Shown: piece by piece, positions 13,001 through 26,900 of the stretch
How positions within the stretch are numbered: position 1 is the first letter of the stretch
How the letters are laid out: every line of letters begins with the position of its first letter
Source of the DNA: Morella rubra
Lineage: Eukaryota > Streptophyta > Magnoliopsida > Fagales > Myricaceae
Direction: 5' to 3'
NCBI GenBank assembly: GCA_003952965.2
Contig: CM025850.1
Span: 30,305,024-30,369,023 of the forward strand
DNA: 64,000 nucleotides
The notes under the pieces: generated by a model
Told to the model about the DNA's origin: nothing
The model's input: the letters and a program-made list of their open reading frames with translations, nothing else
The model's database searches: none
Made by a program: the position numbers and the translations under genes

Positions 13001-16000
13001 TTCTGCATGCAAGCTTTTGTAGGTAAAATAAATTCTTTTGTATGGAGACATAAATGAAGAATATAAATCATGAGGATCACTAACAGCTTTTACCATGCTA
13101 TTATCTTTGCAGGATAGATTGTGGTTCAAGAGAACAACGTGTTTGCAACATGGAACTGAGCCATGACTTGCAATGCATCTCTTTTCCAGTATGTCCTTTT
13201 AATTTTCTGCAGTCAGTGTTCTTCTCTTTCTCTTTCACGAGTCAAAAATAAGATAATTAAGATGTTAGATGCGAGTTTGCAGCGGTGTAAGAAGAAGAAG
13301 AAATAAGTTTTGTGCCGCTAATGTTGGACAACTTGAACAGTAAATTTGTGAACGGTTTACAAGTGTGGCACTTTTTTGAGCTTGGGAACAATTTTTTTGT
13401 TCTCAGGGTGTTTGCTACTGCACTTCTTCACTACCTTTGGTTAACTTCTAAGATGGCATGATTAATTATCATGGAAATGTCTATGTGCTAGTTTGTTTTA
13501 TTAATGAAAAGTCCTTGCGATCTTTTCTGTTGGATTGTTCTTCAGAATATTTTAGTAATTTTGTTGCATGTTTTCGTCTTGCTTCATGCAAACCTCTCGG
13601 AAACCAAAAACTCTTCTTGACGACAATCCATAAACAGCACTTTCTGTCACAAAATTTTGACTTTCCAAATTTATTAACTTATTACTGCTTCAGCAATGCC
13701 GAAGAGAATATATTTCTTTCAAACACTTCTTGTGTACTGACGCTGAGCCCACAACTTTCATAAACATTTATCTAAAAAAAGAAACTACACTTCTTCACTA
13801 ATCACTCTTCATCTGCTTGAATTATTTCCATATCACATTTGTAAAGAAAAATTCTGGCCCAAATTCTCCATTACAAGTTGCTTTATATAAAGTGATAGCC
13901 CTCAGAATCTTGTTTTGGAAAAGAGGTTTGGCACTTTCTTGTGTACAACTGCATATCTTTTCACTCAGTGAAGTATGTACTTGAATAAAAAGAACAAAAA
14001 TTAAGTCTAATGATCACAACTGTAGTATCGTTACCACATGTCTAAGGGTGTGTATGGCATGCATCAAGCATGGCCATGGTTATCAAGAAATGTCAATTCT
14101 ATTTTGACATAGCTGCAAACTGCACAGCAAACCTTACATGCCCCTGCCGGTGTGCTATCTGAATCTTTGTGCGCTTTTGCTCTAGTGAGAGCTATCTGCT
14201 TCTGATCATATGTCTCTGTCCTTTCTGAGAATCTTGACGTTGTCTAGCCACACGAACACCTAGGCTATGTTTGTGTAATAATAGTAAAAACGTTGTGATC
14301 TCAAAACAAATTCTTCATCCAAACATGCTTTCTAACACTGAAAACCTTTTCAATCTTCAATAAAATTCTCCAACTAACCATTGGTTTTTGTTCCAACAAA
14401 CCTCTCGGAAACCAAAAACTTTCACGACAATCCATAAACAACTTTCTGTCACAAAATTTTGATTCCAAATATAACTTATTACTTTCACAATGCCGAAGAG
14501 AATATATTTCTTTCAAACATCTTGTGTACTGGCCCCACAACTTTCATAAACACTAAAAAAAGAAACACATCTTCAAATATCTTCGTCATGACTACGGAAA
14601 ACAGGAAATTTTTTTCGATCCAAACACAGCCTTGGTATCTTTAAATTCAACAGGATTTTTTGTACAGATAAAATTTGCACTAAATGACATATGTTTGATA
14701 CTAGAAAATCTACCCAATTCCTTGCCCTCAATTCTTCTGCATGCAAGCTTTTGTAGGTAAAATAAATTCTTTTGTATGGAGACATAAATGAAGAATATAA
14801 ATCATGAGGATCACTAACAGCTTTTACCATGCTATTATCTTTGCAGGATAGATTGTGGTTCAAGAGAACAACGTGTTTGCAACATGGAACTGAGCCATGA
14901 CTTGCAATGCATCTCTTTTCCAGTATGTCCTTTTAATTTTCTGCAGTCAGTGTTCTTCTCTTTCTCTTTCACGAGTCAAAAATAAGATAATTAAGATGTT
15001 AGATGCGAGTTTGCAGCGGTGTAAGAAGAAGAAGAAATAAGTTTTGTGCCGCTAATGTTGGACAACTTGAACAGTAAATTTGTGAACGGTTTACAAGTGT
15101 GGCACTTTTTTGAGCTTGGGAACAATTTTTTTGTTCTCAGGGTGTTTGCTACTGCACTTCTTCACTACCTTTGGTTAACTTCTAAGATGGCATGATTAAT
15201 TATCATGGAAATGTCTATGTGCTAGTTTGTTTTATTAATGAAAAGTCCTTGCGATCTTTTCTGTTGGATTGTTCTTCAGAATATTTTAGTAATTTTGTTG
15301 CATGTTTTCGTCTTGCTTCATGCTAGGATGGAAAGGACTCCATGGCAAGGCTCGGCATGGAACTTAATGATGGATGTCCCAAAGAGTTGCAGTGCATGAA
15401 ATCCCGCTTTACAGAAAAACTGACACTAAAAACTTGACATGTGCCATCTGCATGAGTGGAGGAAACCTCTTGTGAGTTTCTTGATTTAATTGATTCCTCA
15501 CTAGTTAGTGTATATCTCTATCTGATATGAACACAGGATGTTAATTACTTTGACCTTGTTTTTCTTTGTTTATCTATGTGCCTTGTCCATGGTCAAGTTT
15601 GTTTCTTTGTTTGCCATTCGAATCTTTTAATGCAATACAACCACTCATAGACACAATCAGTAGCCGGTGCTGGTCCTGTCTAAATGGAGTCCCGGAAGGA
15701 GTGGCTGTGATAATATCTAAGCCTTTCGCATAGGTTTTAACATTCATTTTTCTGTGTTTCTTGGTGTTTAAGGGCTCATACTATCTGTTATCTAGTCTTT
15801 TTATTTTTGAACTTTGTTTATCTGAAAAGTCAGGTATTTTCCCTATGTTCTTTTGTGTTTGGTGGAATAGAATAGGCATCATAGAAGTAGTGACTTCCCA
15901 CCTGATAATTCTCTATGTTTTTGTGATGTCCTCATTATAAAGTTCTCGATGCTCTATCGCTTCATACACGGCGACGAGTGAGAAATCCTCAGTCCACTTG

Positions 16001-19000
16001 TGATGTCAGTAACTTTGAACATGGTGGGTGTAAGTTGAAAAATGATATATAAAATCATTTTCAAAAGATAGGTATGCAAAAATCCGACTATTATGGACAA
16101 GGATATATCGGCTATAGGGAGAAATTTATTGCTCTTTTTCATTGCCAATATTTCCCGAAACCGAAGTGGCAGATTTGGAGGTGGTGGCTCTAGTTATTTT
16201 GATGATCCGATAGCACATATTAGTCTGCTTTGTCAAATAGATTATGAGCAACTGCTGGGGAATGCGGCGATTACTCTGGTGAATGTTCCTGCTACCTCTG
16301 GGTCACATGATGTCTATGGAACCATCAAATCATCACATTGAATTGCCTTCTTTTTTGTGCTGACTAATATATGGAGATATGTCGTTGAATTCATCAAACT
16401 CTTATTTGTTTGTAAGTAATTTCATTCCTTTATTTTGTTTTATTTTTAGTTGTGGAGAAAGGATTGGAGAACTTTTCATGTTTGATAATAGAGTTTTCCG
16501 TTCTTTGCAAGACGAATAATTTGGCATTAAATATTTGTTTTCTTTAGGTAAATCTTGACCGTCATGTATTTGATGTTAATTATTGGTATGGTTTTTTCTA
16601 TGTACGTATATCTTTGCATGTCATAAATGCTGCATCTTTTCTTCTTTCCAATTTCAGGTGCTGTGACAGAAAAGGGTGCGGAAGGAGGTACGACCTCTGT
16701 TGTGTTGATCCTCCTCTGAATTATTTCCCTCCTGGAGTTTGGCATTGTATTTGGTGTGTTGAAAAGAAGATAGAAATGGGCGTGCATTCTGTCTCTGAGG
16801 TAGAGGCCATTTGGGATGCAAGAGAGGTGGCTTCAGATCATGAAGGTATGGGCATAGTAATGCTCGTTGAATCTTTTGGATGTGTTTTAGTCATGCTTTT
16901 GAAAGCACCTAACCATTTAATTGTATATGGTTCGGCTAACGGGGTGGCTTTTGGTGACAATGTTTGGTGCCTGTTCCTAGTATTGCGGTGCCAGAAGCAA
17001 TATATGGTCAAATATCGTGGTCTGGCTCATGTTCATAACTGCTGGATTCCAGAAACGCAGTTGTTTATTGAAGCTCCGAAGCTTGTTTCCAAATTTAAAA
17101 GAAAAAACCAGGTTTAGCAGCCAGTTTTTTCCCCATTGTGAAAAGAATGTAAATCCTGTCATGCTTTTTGTGATTTTATTGAAGTTTTAGATCTTCCAGG
17201 TTAGAAGGTGGACAGCAGAGTGGACTGTGCCACATCGTTTGCTACAGAAGAGAATGCTAGTATTTTCGAAGCAATCTGAGGGGTTTCATCAGGGACATGA
17301 TGAGAAAAGTTCAGATTGCCATTATGAGTGGCTTGTGAAATGGACAGGTCTTGGTTATGAGCATACTACATGGGAGTTACAAAATTCTTCATTTTTGATG
17401 TCAAAGGAAGCTCTGAAGCTCATGAAGGATTATGAAAGTCGTCATGAGAAGGCAGAAAGACTGTCAAGTCCGCATAAAGCAAATGAGGTACTTCTGATTC
17501 TGTGCCTAGATATAAAATAATGATTAATATGTTCGTAATTTGTTTATCTATTTCTCAGATCATCTATCAAAAAAAAAGTTTATCTATTTCTCAGATCAAT
17601 CCATATCCATGTTTTCTGGTAAATTTATGGGCTAACTTTAATTCATCAGTTTTCTTTACTATCAGACTAATATATGAAAGTTCCTTTTCATGTGATTTAT
17701 TCTTGTAAAAACTTGGGGTTTATCTTTTTCTAGACTTCCTTTAATGCTTCACTTGTCAACCGTTCGTGAATGAGATATTTTAAGTTACCTTATGTAAAGC
17801 AGGTTGTTGGCTGATTAAAATGTTAAGCACCCTTTGCTCAACTTTGAAGTGCTACAGAAGGGTGTGGCAACCCTTGTATTGTTTCACTTATTATTTCTTG
17901 CCTTATTGGTTTATTTAATACTTTTTATGCATGTTCTTTAAGCATCTTTGTTAAGCTGAATCACAGGATTTCAGCTCTTCACCATCTTTCAACTTTAGCA
18001 TGAAAATACAAAAATAAAGGATGACAGAAGCCTCCAGAATTGACTTACATATAGGATCAACTCTAGCAGTGAGCCTTTTATTACTCAAATCCTGATGTGA
18101 TATAATCTAGACTACTACCTTGTTAGTTACTAACCACAAGAGTTCAGGAGAATAAGAGGCAGAAAAGTCTTGAGAAGTAGAATGCACGTAACTGTCTAAT
18201 GAAAGGCAATATCAAGTGCCTAATTCAGTTCAAATAGAGCTTATACTTTTAAAAAATGAAGATTTGGAGTTGGAGAGTTTCTTTGAGAAGTTCTTCAATG
18301 TTGAATATTGCGAGTTGTCTACTTCTTATGTTGACATTGTGATTAAAATTTCTAGATTATATACACTCATTTTCATTATTTGTAACACTAAGGTGTGAAC
18401 ACTAATTTGTATAGGTCACTCAATCTTGCCAGTCTTTAGTGATAAAGCGTTTTGAAGTATTCAAGTAGCTATCTGTAAGAAGCCCTTCCCTAAAAGGTTA
18501 AGAATGCTATTCTCTCTCATTCCATAGAACTAGGTAATAATAGTTCCATTAACTTTAAGAAAGTCAATACAACACTCCATTCCAAACTAAAGCAAATTTC
18601 TTCACTTGGAGGACACATGTTTATGCACGTCAACGACTACCCTCCACCTCAGCGTTTTCCGTCTCAAATTGGACGGAAACCTTAATGGGGTCTCGAATTC
18701 AATGTGGGTCGAAGCACAAGTCTTGCAATCAATAGTTTAAAAGTAGGTTATTGGAACCAAATTCGCTAAAAGCACAGTAATTAACATTTTTCCCTTGAAA
18801 GAAAATACGGAGGTAAATAATACTTTTTCCTTCTTCTATTGTGGTGTTATTTGCATACCATTCTTGATCGAGTAAATGGGTCAGTAGCAAGGATGTCATT
18901 CTATAGATGATTAGACATACTGGTCATCAGTTAGTGATTTAGTAGTTAGAATAATTATCAGAGTTAAAGCAGCAGCTTAATTTGGTTGTGTATCTCTAGC

Positions 19001-20895
19001 CTAAAATTGTACATTTTGTTGTGGTTGTTTTGGGTTATTATCAAATGGAACTGGCTAAGGGAATGCAGCAAAGCTGCACTGCCTTAAGCTTGAGAATAAC
19101 TTGCAAACTTTTAAGAGATTAGAATCAGGACTTGTAATATTTTTCAAGTAAACTGCAATGAAATGTTATTAAAGTGAATTGACAAAAAAAGGGAGCTCAA
19201 TACCAACAATGAGAGAAAGGGAAATAAATGACCTTTCCAACCACGCTGCTGCTTCAGTTCTGAGGCTTCTCTGCTTTCTTTCTTCTTCGGCATTTCAGCG
19301 GGATTATGTTCTTTACTCTCCACGGTTCTTGTTACGCGCATATAGTTTATTTCACATCTAATGCTAGTATGAGTGTTTCATTCATTTATGAGAGGGAAGA
19401 CTTTGCTATGCACTTAACATTTGTATGGATTCCTTGCATGTTACAATTTGATTTGTGTTTTCTAATTTTGAATCAAATGGTCTGGTTGCACTGCAGGAAG
19501 GGAAACCTAGCATCTGTGAACTGTCAGAATTGTCATTTTGAGGCTCACCTGGAGAACATAGCTGTCATCTCAATTTTGTGAACAAACTTCGTAAGCATTG
19601 GCATAAAGGCCAAAATGCCATTGTTGTTGATGACCGCGGAGACCAAGTAAATGTTTCTTTCATCCAGTCGCATATTAACTCTTTCTGATTCTTATGTTGC
19701 TATAACTGCTGTTTGATAACTTGTTAGTGCTTATTGGTTTCTCATCCTTTTTCTCTTTGGTTGTTATGTGTCAAGGAGTTTTATGGTTGCTGTCAAAATG
19801 GTTTTTATGAGGATTTATGCAAACATTATTTGGTATATATAATGCTAGACCTAGGGATAAACCATCTCATTCTAAGGGTAACCCCAATAATATTTACCGT
19901 GTCAAACAGGTATCTCCGAATTCTCGTGGTGACCCAGCATTCCATCTGACAAACCATGAAATGGATGAGTCATGTTTCTAATTGTGGACTGTCCCTAATG
20001 GAATTATTTTATGATTTTTAGGGAAATTTTTCGAGATGTCAGAAATATCATTCAATCTGTGGCTGTCATGAGGAATATGGATTACTACCCCCCCACCCCC
20101 ACAATGTGTGTGTGCATTAGTACACCAAATGATGCCAAGAAGCAGGGTGACAATCTTTTAAGTACAAATACCAACAATAAATGTGTCTAGCTCCTATGTT
20201 TAGCTCTTTAGCGACATTATGATGATGGGTGTTATTTTACAGATGGAGACATTTCATTTGAAGACCTTCCCTTCTTACATGTTCAACTTAGTACTTACAG
20301 CTTTTATGTTATCCAACCCCGCTAAGGTGGCCTTTCAATACCTGATCCTTGTATGAAATTACAGATATGTGAAAAAGAGAACATCTTAATGCCCAAGTGG
20401 GAAAAAGATTTATGAATGTGGAGATGTTCCTGTGCATCTGTGTTTCTAAAGCTCTCTATGCTGATTCTTTTGATTTCGAGGTCTCCAGTTCTTAGAAATG
20501 TATCTTGTAGATAATCATGTCAACATCAATCGAACGGTTGTAATATTGCCATTTGCAGGAGCGGGTTCTGAAGGTGATCTTGTTTATATTATCCTTTCAG
20601 CTTGATGTAGGGAGGCCTTTCCTTGTCATCTCAACCTCCACTGCTCTTTCTGTCTGGGAAGCTGTGTTCTTGAAGTTGGCACCATATGCCAATATTGTAG
20701 TCTATAAAGGGAATAGAGATGTCCGAAGCAGTATCAGATCATTGGAGTTCTATAATGAAGGTGGTAGGATAATGTTTGATGTACTATTATCATCTGCAGA
20801 TGTTGCTCTAGAGGTACTCTTATTGGGATTCCTATCTTCCAGCAATGAGCGATAGAAGATCTAAAAGGCTCAAGTTCAAGACAATTTGATAGATA

Positions 20896-20932
<37 letters not shown>

Positions 20933-23900
20933 GCAATAGATGCCATTTTAAAGTGGCAAGGGTTATGGATTGCATTTTGTTCTGGGTTCTCTAATCTAAG
21001 AACTGGTCTATGTTCATTGTCCTTTGTTTTGATGCACAGGATTTACAAGTGTTAGAATGTATAGGATGGGAAATAATAATAATAGACGAGTGCCAACGCC
21101 CCACAATTTCGAAGCATTTTGAACAGATTAGAACACTACCTGCTTATGTGAGGCTTCTTCTTCTCAGTGGTCAAATCAAGGTATGTATATTTGTGACAAA
21201 CATTTGCTGCTGTGAGAGCTCAAATCAACTAGTTTGCTCTTGAATTTTCAGGACTGCCCGGGTGACTATCTGAATTTGCTTTCGCTCCTTGATTCCGGCT
21301 TTGATGGGTTAAACAGTGATAGGAAGGAGATTGATTCTTATACTGATCTTTCAACCCTGAAAGAAAGAGTGGCGCAGTATATTGCCTTTGAATACAAGTC
21401 AGGCTCTAGATTTGTGGAGTACTGGGTTCCTGTCCAGCTTTCCAACGTGCAAATCGAGCAGTATTGTTTAACATTGCTGTCAAACTCAGTGTTTCTTTCT
21501 TCATGTATGAAGAGTGAGTCAGCTGATGTCCTTCATGACATTATTATTTCAGCCAGAAAGGTTAATCCTTACCGAGAACTTCGTTTGAATTTTGCTGCTT
21601 TGCCACAAATTTTTTTACCTCCTTTAGGTGTTATTATTATGCACTATTCCTTCAACTCTATATCTACCATTGATAAGTAGATATTTTCGTCATTGTAATA
21701 TGTGCATTCTTGGTGTTTATTTACAGTGCTGTGACCACCCTTATCTTCTGGATCAGTCTTTGCAAAGCTTTCTCACAAAAGATCTTCCTGTTGGAGAGTA
21801 TTTGGATGTTGGAATAAAAGTGAGTGGGAAATTGAAGGCTCTTGATAAAATCCTTTTGGAGATTAAAAACCGTGGTCAAAGAGTTTTGATCCTTTTCCAG
21901 GTAGCTGTCCTAATTGTGCTGATTTTCTTCTAGTTTGAGTCCCAAAGAAACTGATTATACTATTTCAAAAACACCATCGATACCTTTAGAATGTTAATGA
22001 AACGAGGAATTGACCTGTTCCTTTCAAATTTATGCTTGCAGGGCAATTACCTAGTAAATGGGATGATGGAAATGTTATTGATAATGGTGACTTAATACTG
22101 CCAGGGCCCTAGTATTTTAATTTTCATGGCTGGCTTGCAGTTTGGTAATTATGTATCTGCTGTAAGCTGGTGATGTTACTTTATTAATCTCTTACCAGAC
22201 CCATGGGGTGCTTCGTTGCTTGAAACCAAATAATGGTTTTGTTAGAAGTTATCTTAACTGCATGTCTTTTTTGATAACCTTAGAACTGTTATAGTTTTAA
22301 AAAGAGAAATTTTGAACTTGTAAAGGGTCTTGTAGTAGACATAATAACATTGTTATTACATACTAGAAGTGAGTACATTACCCGAAATCGTGGATTTTGT
22401 ATGTTTGGTGAATTTCTTTTTCTTCCCTAACTCTCACATGTAATCCAAATTACTTTATTGGCATCCTCAAATTAGTATGAGGGAACTAAATATTATTAGC
22501 TAATTTGGCTGGCTTATAAATTGATAGGAGGTGGAAAACTTCATAACTCTTCTTGTTTAATCACTGCAATCTTCTAATGAACTAGTTGGCACCTCCAGTT
22601 TGCCTTTGTTTTCTGTATGAGTAGGCATCTGTTATTCAATAAATCCTGATGGAGAGCATGGTTGACCGTATCACATTATTGCTGCAGTTTTTCTACAATA
22701 TAGTGAATAAAAACATCATATATACTCCTTATTGTTATGGGTTTACAAAGGCGTTTCGTTCTGATCTATGTGGCTATATATGACAGTCTATTGGTGGTTC
22801 TGGAAGTGATTCTGTTGGAGACATCCTGGATGACTTTGTCTATCAAAGATTTGGCAAGGACTCGTATGTACGCATATATGGTAGAGGATATGCCCCTTTA
22901 AAGAAGCAAACTGCTGTAGACAAGTTTAATGACGAAGATCATGGGAAATTTGTGTTCTTGATTGAAAATCGTGCTTGTCTCCCAAGTGTCAAACTTTCTG
23001 CGGTGGACGCTGTTATACTATTCGGCAGTGATTGGGACCCGCAGAATGATTTAAGAGCACTACATAGGATCTCTATCAGTTCACAGTTTGAAAAACTGAA
23101 AGTATTCCGCTTATATTCGTCTTCTTCTGAAGAAGAGAAGGTTTTAATTCTTGCAAAGGAGGGTATGACTCTTGATAACAACATACACACAATAAACCTG
23201 CGTACTTGTTATACACTTCTAAATTGGGGTGCATCATATCTGTTCAATAAGCTTGATGACGTCCACGGTTCTAGTACCTCAGATTCAGGTTCAAAGACTC
23301 TATCTGAACAGTCACTTTTAGATGATGTTCTGAACGAGTTGTCAACCCTATTGTTGTACAGTGGTGACAACAATCACCCAACCAACCGCTTAATCATAAA
23401 AATGCCGCAGGGTGGAGGAGCATATGCCACAAATCTGTCCTTACTTGGTGAAAGGGAAATTCAGTCTGTAGACAATAAACCACCTAATCTTTTCTGGGCA
23501 AAGCTGCTTGAAGGAAGGCATCCTCAGTGGAAATTTTTGTCTGGGCCATACCAGAGGATCCGAAGAAAAATTCAGTATGTTAATGACTTGCCCAAAGAAT
23601 CAGAATCTGAACATGGTGTTGCAATAAAGAAGAGCAGGAAGATGTTCGGCAACACATTAGATGCTGTCAAAGTAGCTGGTACTACCATTTTTCTTTAGCT
23701 GAAATAGTTGGTCTTCATATATTTTATTCCTTGTGGTCCCCAGTTTATGGAGAATGAATGCAAAATGCTTATTCCCATAGAAAAGGGCCAAGATGAAAGA
23801 AAGGAATCGAATCAATCCATTGTTTGAGCTCTTCCATGCGGATTTATCTTTCTTTGTGCAATTCGAAACAGTGGGTAGGAGTCTTGATTTTTTTTTATAT

Positions 23901-26900
23901 GCTTGCGGATAACATGGGTGACTTAACTCTGGTGAGTCTTTTTTCAGCTGGGCCTTCTGTGGCCATTAACAATGGCAGAGGGTCTCAAAATGACATGGTT
24001 GAGTCTGACAAACGAAATATAAAGCATGATAGCAGGAAGAGTGCTGAATTCTTGCCATCGCAGGGCATACCAGAACTTTGTGAAATGCTACAGCTCCCAG
24101 TATGCTCTTTTTATGGTTTCAAGTATGCTTCTTAACACACCTACATGCTCACACACACACACACATACAGATCAAAGTGCATGTGGTTCTCCCTCAATTT
24201 TTTTCCTTCTCTTTGGCACTCTTCAGTTACCAACCCTCACAATGGCTCATATGTTCTCTCCATGCTCATCATGAACGTCCAATTTTCCACGTGGTTGGTG
24301 ACCAATTGCTCTCGGTTCTGCAACTCCCTGTTCTTCTTCTTCAAAATAGTAGATCTTCAATTCTCGGCGCTTCATGTATGGGAGTACTCCTAAGTTCTGA
24401 CGAACCTAATGTTTGGTAGCAGCACTTGTATGGAAAACATGTAATCTTGGTGAGATTGGTATGCAATGTGGCCCGCACAATTGTGAAGCAGAGACATAAA
24501 GCAACTTGCATTGCAGAGGATTAGCTTATCATCCCATCTGTCCCTCTGACTTAAGGGAACATTCATCTAAGTTTTTTGATAAAATGAATAAGAAACCATA
24601 TGCAAGAGTCATTTCTGACTTCCATAACCATACTGCCGAGCTGGAATAACTGTGTGATTTGGAGTTGTTTCTTTCTCATGGTAGCGGTTCTTACATAGTG
24701 GTACAAAACACAATTATAATGTAGTTACAATGGGTTTCTTCCCAGAGATTCATATGCAGTTATTACCAGTATTAACTCTAGAGAGCCTTTCTTGGCAAGA
24801 CTTAGAGTTCTAGTGCAGTAGAATTGTGTGATCATTCTACTAGCATGTGCAATCCGCTTCCAAGTATGAGCCATGACTAGTGCCATCAGACCTCTACTAT
24901 GTGTAGTGAATGGTTTGAACAAGAAACTACTTAATTTTTCAAGTACAATGTAGAAGTATTTTAAGTCATCACTTTCTGAAGTGCCTGAATTTTTCCTCAA
25001 TTGTTTGGTGTGTTTTGAAGCATTCATCAATTCTCACTCTGTCTTTAGATGGCAACTTTTAGACTGAAAAGTTCATTAAGCAATTGCAATCTATTTATTT
25101 TCTTAGAAGATTCGTATGCATTGATGCATGTGATACATTTAAGCTATCTGATCACATGCTTTGACTTTATATTCAGGAGAATGTCAAGCATGCTGCTGTA
25201 AGCTTTCTTGAGCATGCAAGGGGAGAGTTCACTGTTAGTGGGGCAGCAATTTCTACCTTGGAGGCTTTTCAAATATCTCTGGTTAGAAGCCACCTTGATC
25301 TGATTCTACATTCCACCATTTAGCTGTTCGCATGCTTTACATAGTTAAAACGTGTAAAATCCTGATATAATTGAGATGAAAAGGAAAATTGTTGCAGGAC
25401 TGGATTTCCTTTCGTTTCGTCATTATTATTTGATTGTGGTTGTCATTCTACGGTTCTTAAAATGGTTCTTCAGAAAGTGAATCCTAAATGATTGTCATAC
25501 ATCCCAGAAACCTGGTGTTTTGTTTCTGAAGTCTTTTTCTTTTCCTTTCTCAATATGATGCTTCCTTTTCAAAGCGGCCCATTGGACTTGTTATGATCAA
25601 TTGAACAATCCACAGAATGTATACAGTTCACTTTGTAGTCCTTTAAAAACAAGTCATAACCCCTAAATGTTTGCAAGGATCACAATTTACCAAATCATAC
25701 AGCTCCACATGAGTTAGAACCAGATATAGAAGCCAAACCCTCAAACAAAAATCATTGAGAATTAATCTACGCAGACAACAAAAGTCACAAGGAACATCTC
25801 CCAATATAGTATTCTCATCATCATGTTAGGTAGCCAAAAGCAACAAAGCTAAACTCGAGGGGTCACCGTCTAGCTATGAGAAATCACAGAATTAAAATAT
25901 GAGTGAGCCAACTCAAAAAACTTGAACTTGAAAAACCATTTCATGAACTCCATGATAATGCTCTAAGCTATTGGAAGTATCCCCCGAAATCTAAAACAAC
26001 AGATTCATCCTAAGCCACAAGGTGAGTGGCACAGGCTCATACCAAAACATACATTAATAGGCTTACACCATACATCAAATACCATAGGTACTTTCACAGT
26101 GAGCATTTCATGTGACACATGTGAGGCAATATGACAAACTCACAACATGAAACCAGCCACAAGGAAAAAACAAGTTACCAAAGTTTTGAGCCCTCTAACT
26201 ACCAAGTGACTCTTTCCCTACTTTGAAATGAGGTTACAAAATTGCTCTTGCAACTGGGTCATTGCCATATGGGTTTTTTATGTCACCTTGTCCAAAAAAA
26301 AATAATAGTATCTCTCACCTGAACTGGTGTCTGACTTTTTCCAAGTAAAGGGCGAGTGCCAAAACAGGTCAATTAAATTCTCCATGGAGATAAAGATGGG
26401 CACAAGAAAGCAAAAGTAGAATGGGCAGTTCATTTATATAATTTTATTTTGAATGACACTATTTCGGAAACTTAATAGAAAATTCTATCGATCGAACTCA
26501 TCTTTTAAATGTTCAAGCTTTATGAAATTCATCTATAACTTAGAGAGAAAAGTTACTTTGAGCCCTCTAACTACCAATACAATTTCAAATGTCTAAACTA
26601 CCAATTGACACATTGAGCCCCAACCACAATTAATCAAATTGCGCTGTGCCACAACACGTAGCATGAGTTTTGTAGGGCGCAAATTTGAAATTTAGTAAGG
26701 GCTCAATGTGTCAAGATTGGTAGTTTAGACCCCTATTTGAAATTGTATTGGTAATTAGAGGGCTCAAAGTAACTTTTCTCTCTAAGTTATAGATGAATTT
26801 CATAAAGCTTGAACATTTAAAAGATGAGTTCGATCGATAGAATTTTCTATTAAGTTTCCGAAATAGTGTCATTCAAAATAAAATTATATAAATGAACTGC

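Noticed and set aside
13113-13188. First copy of the duplicated MOM1-like exon as an extra coding exon
   Set aside because: Using both copies breaks the frame, and only the second copy is followed directly by the next exon.
16093-16341. 82-residue open frame with a Gly-rich patch inside a MOM1-like intron
   Set aside because: It falls between two well-defined exons, has no recognisable domain and does not match the gene's splicing phases.
24145-24393. Open frames starting in a CA microsatellite
   Set aside because: Intronic, low-complexity start, no domain, and three overlapping frames are equally open.
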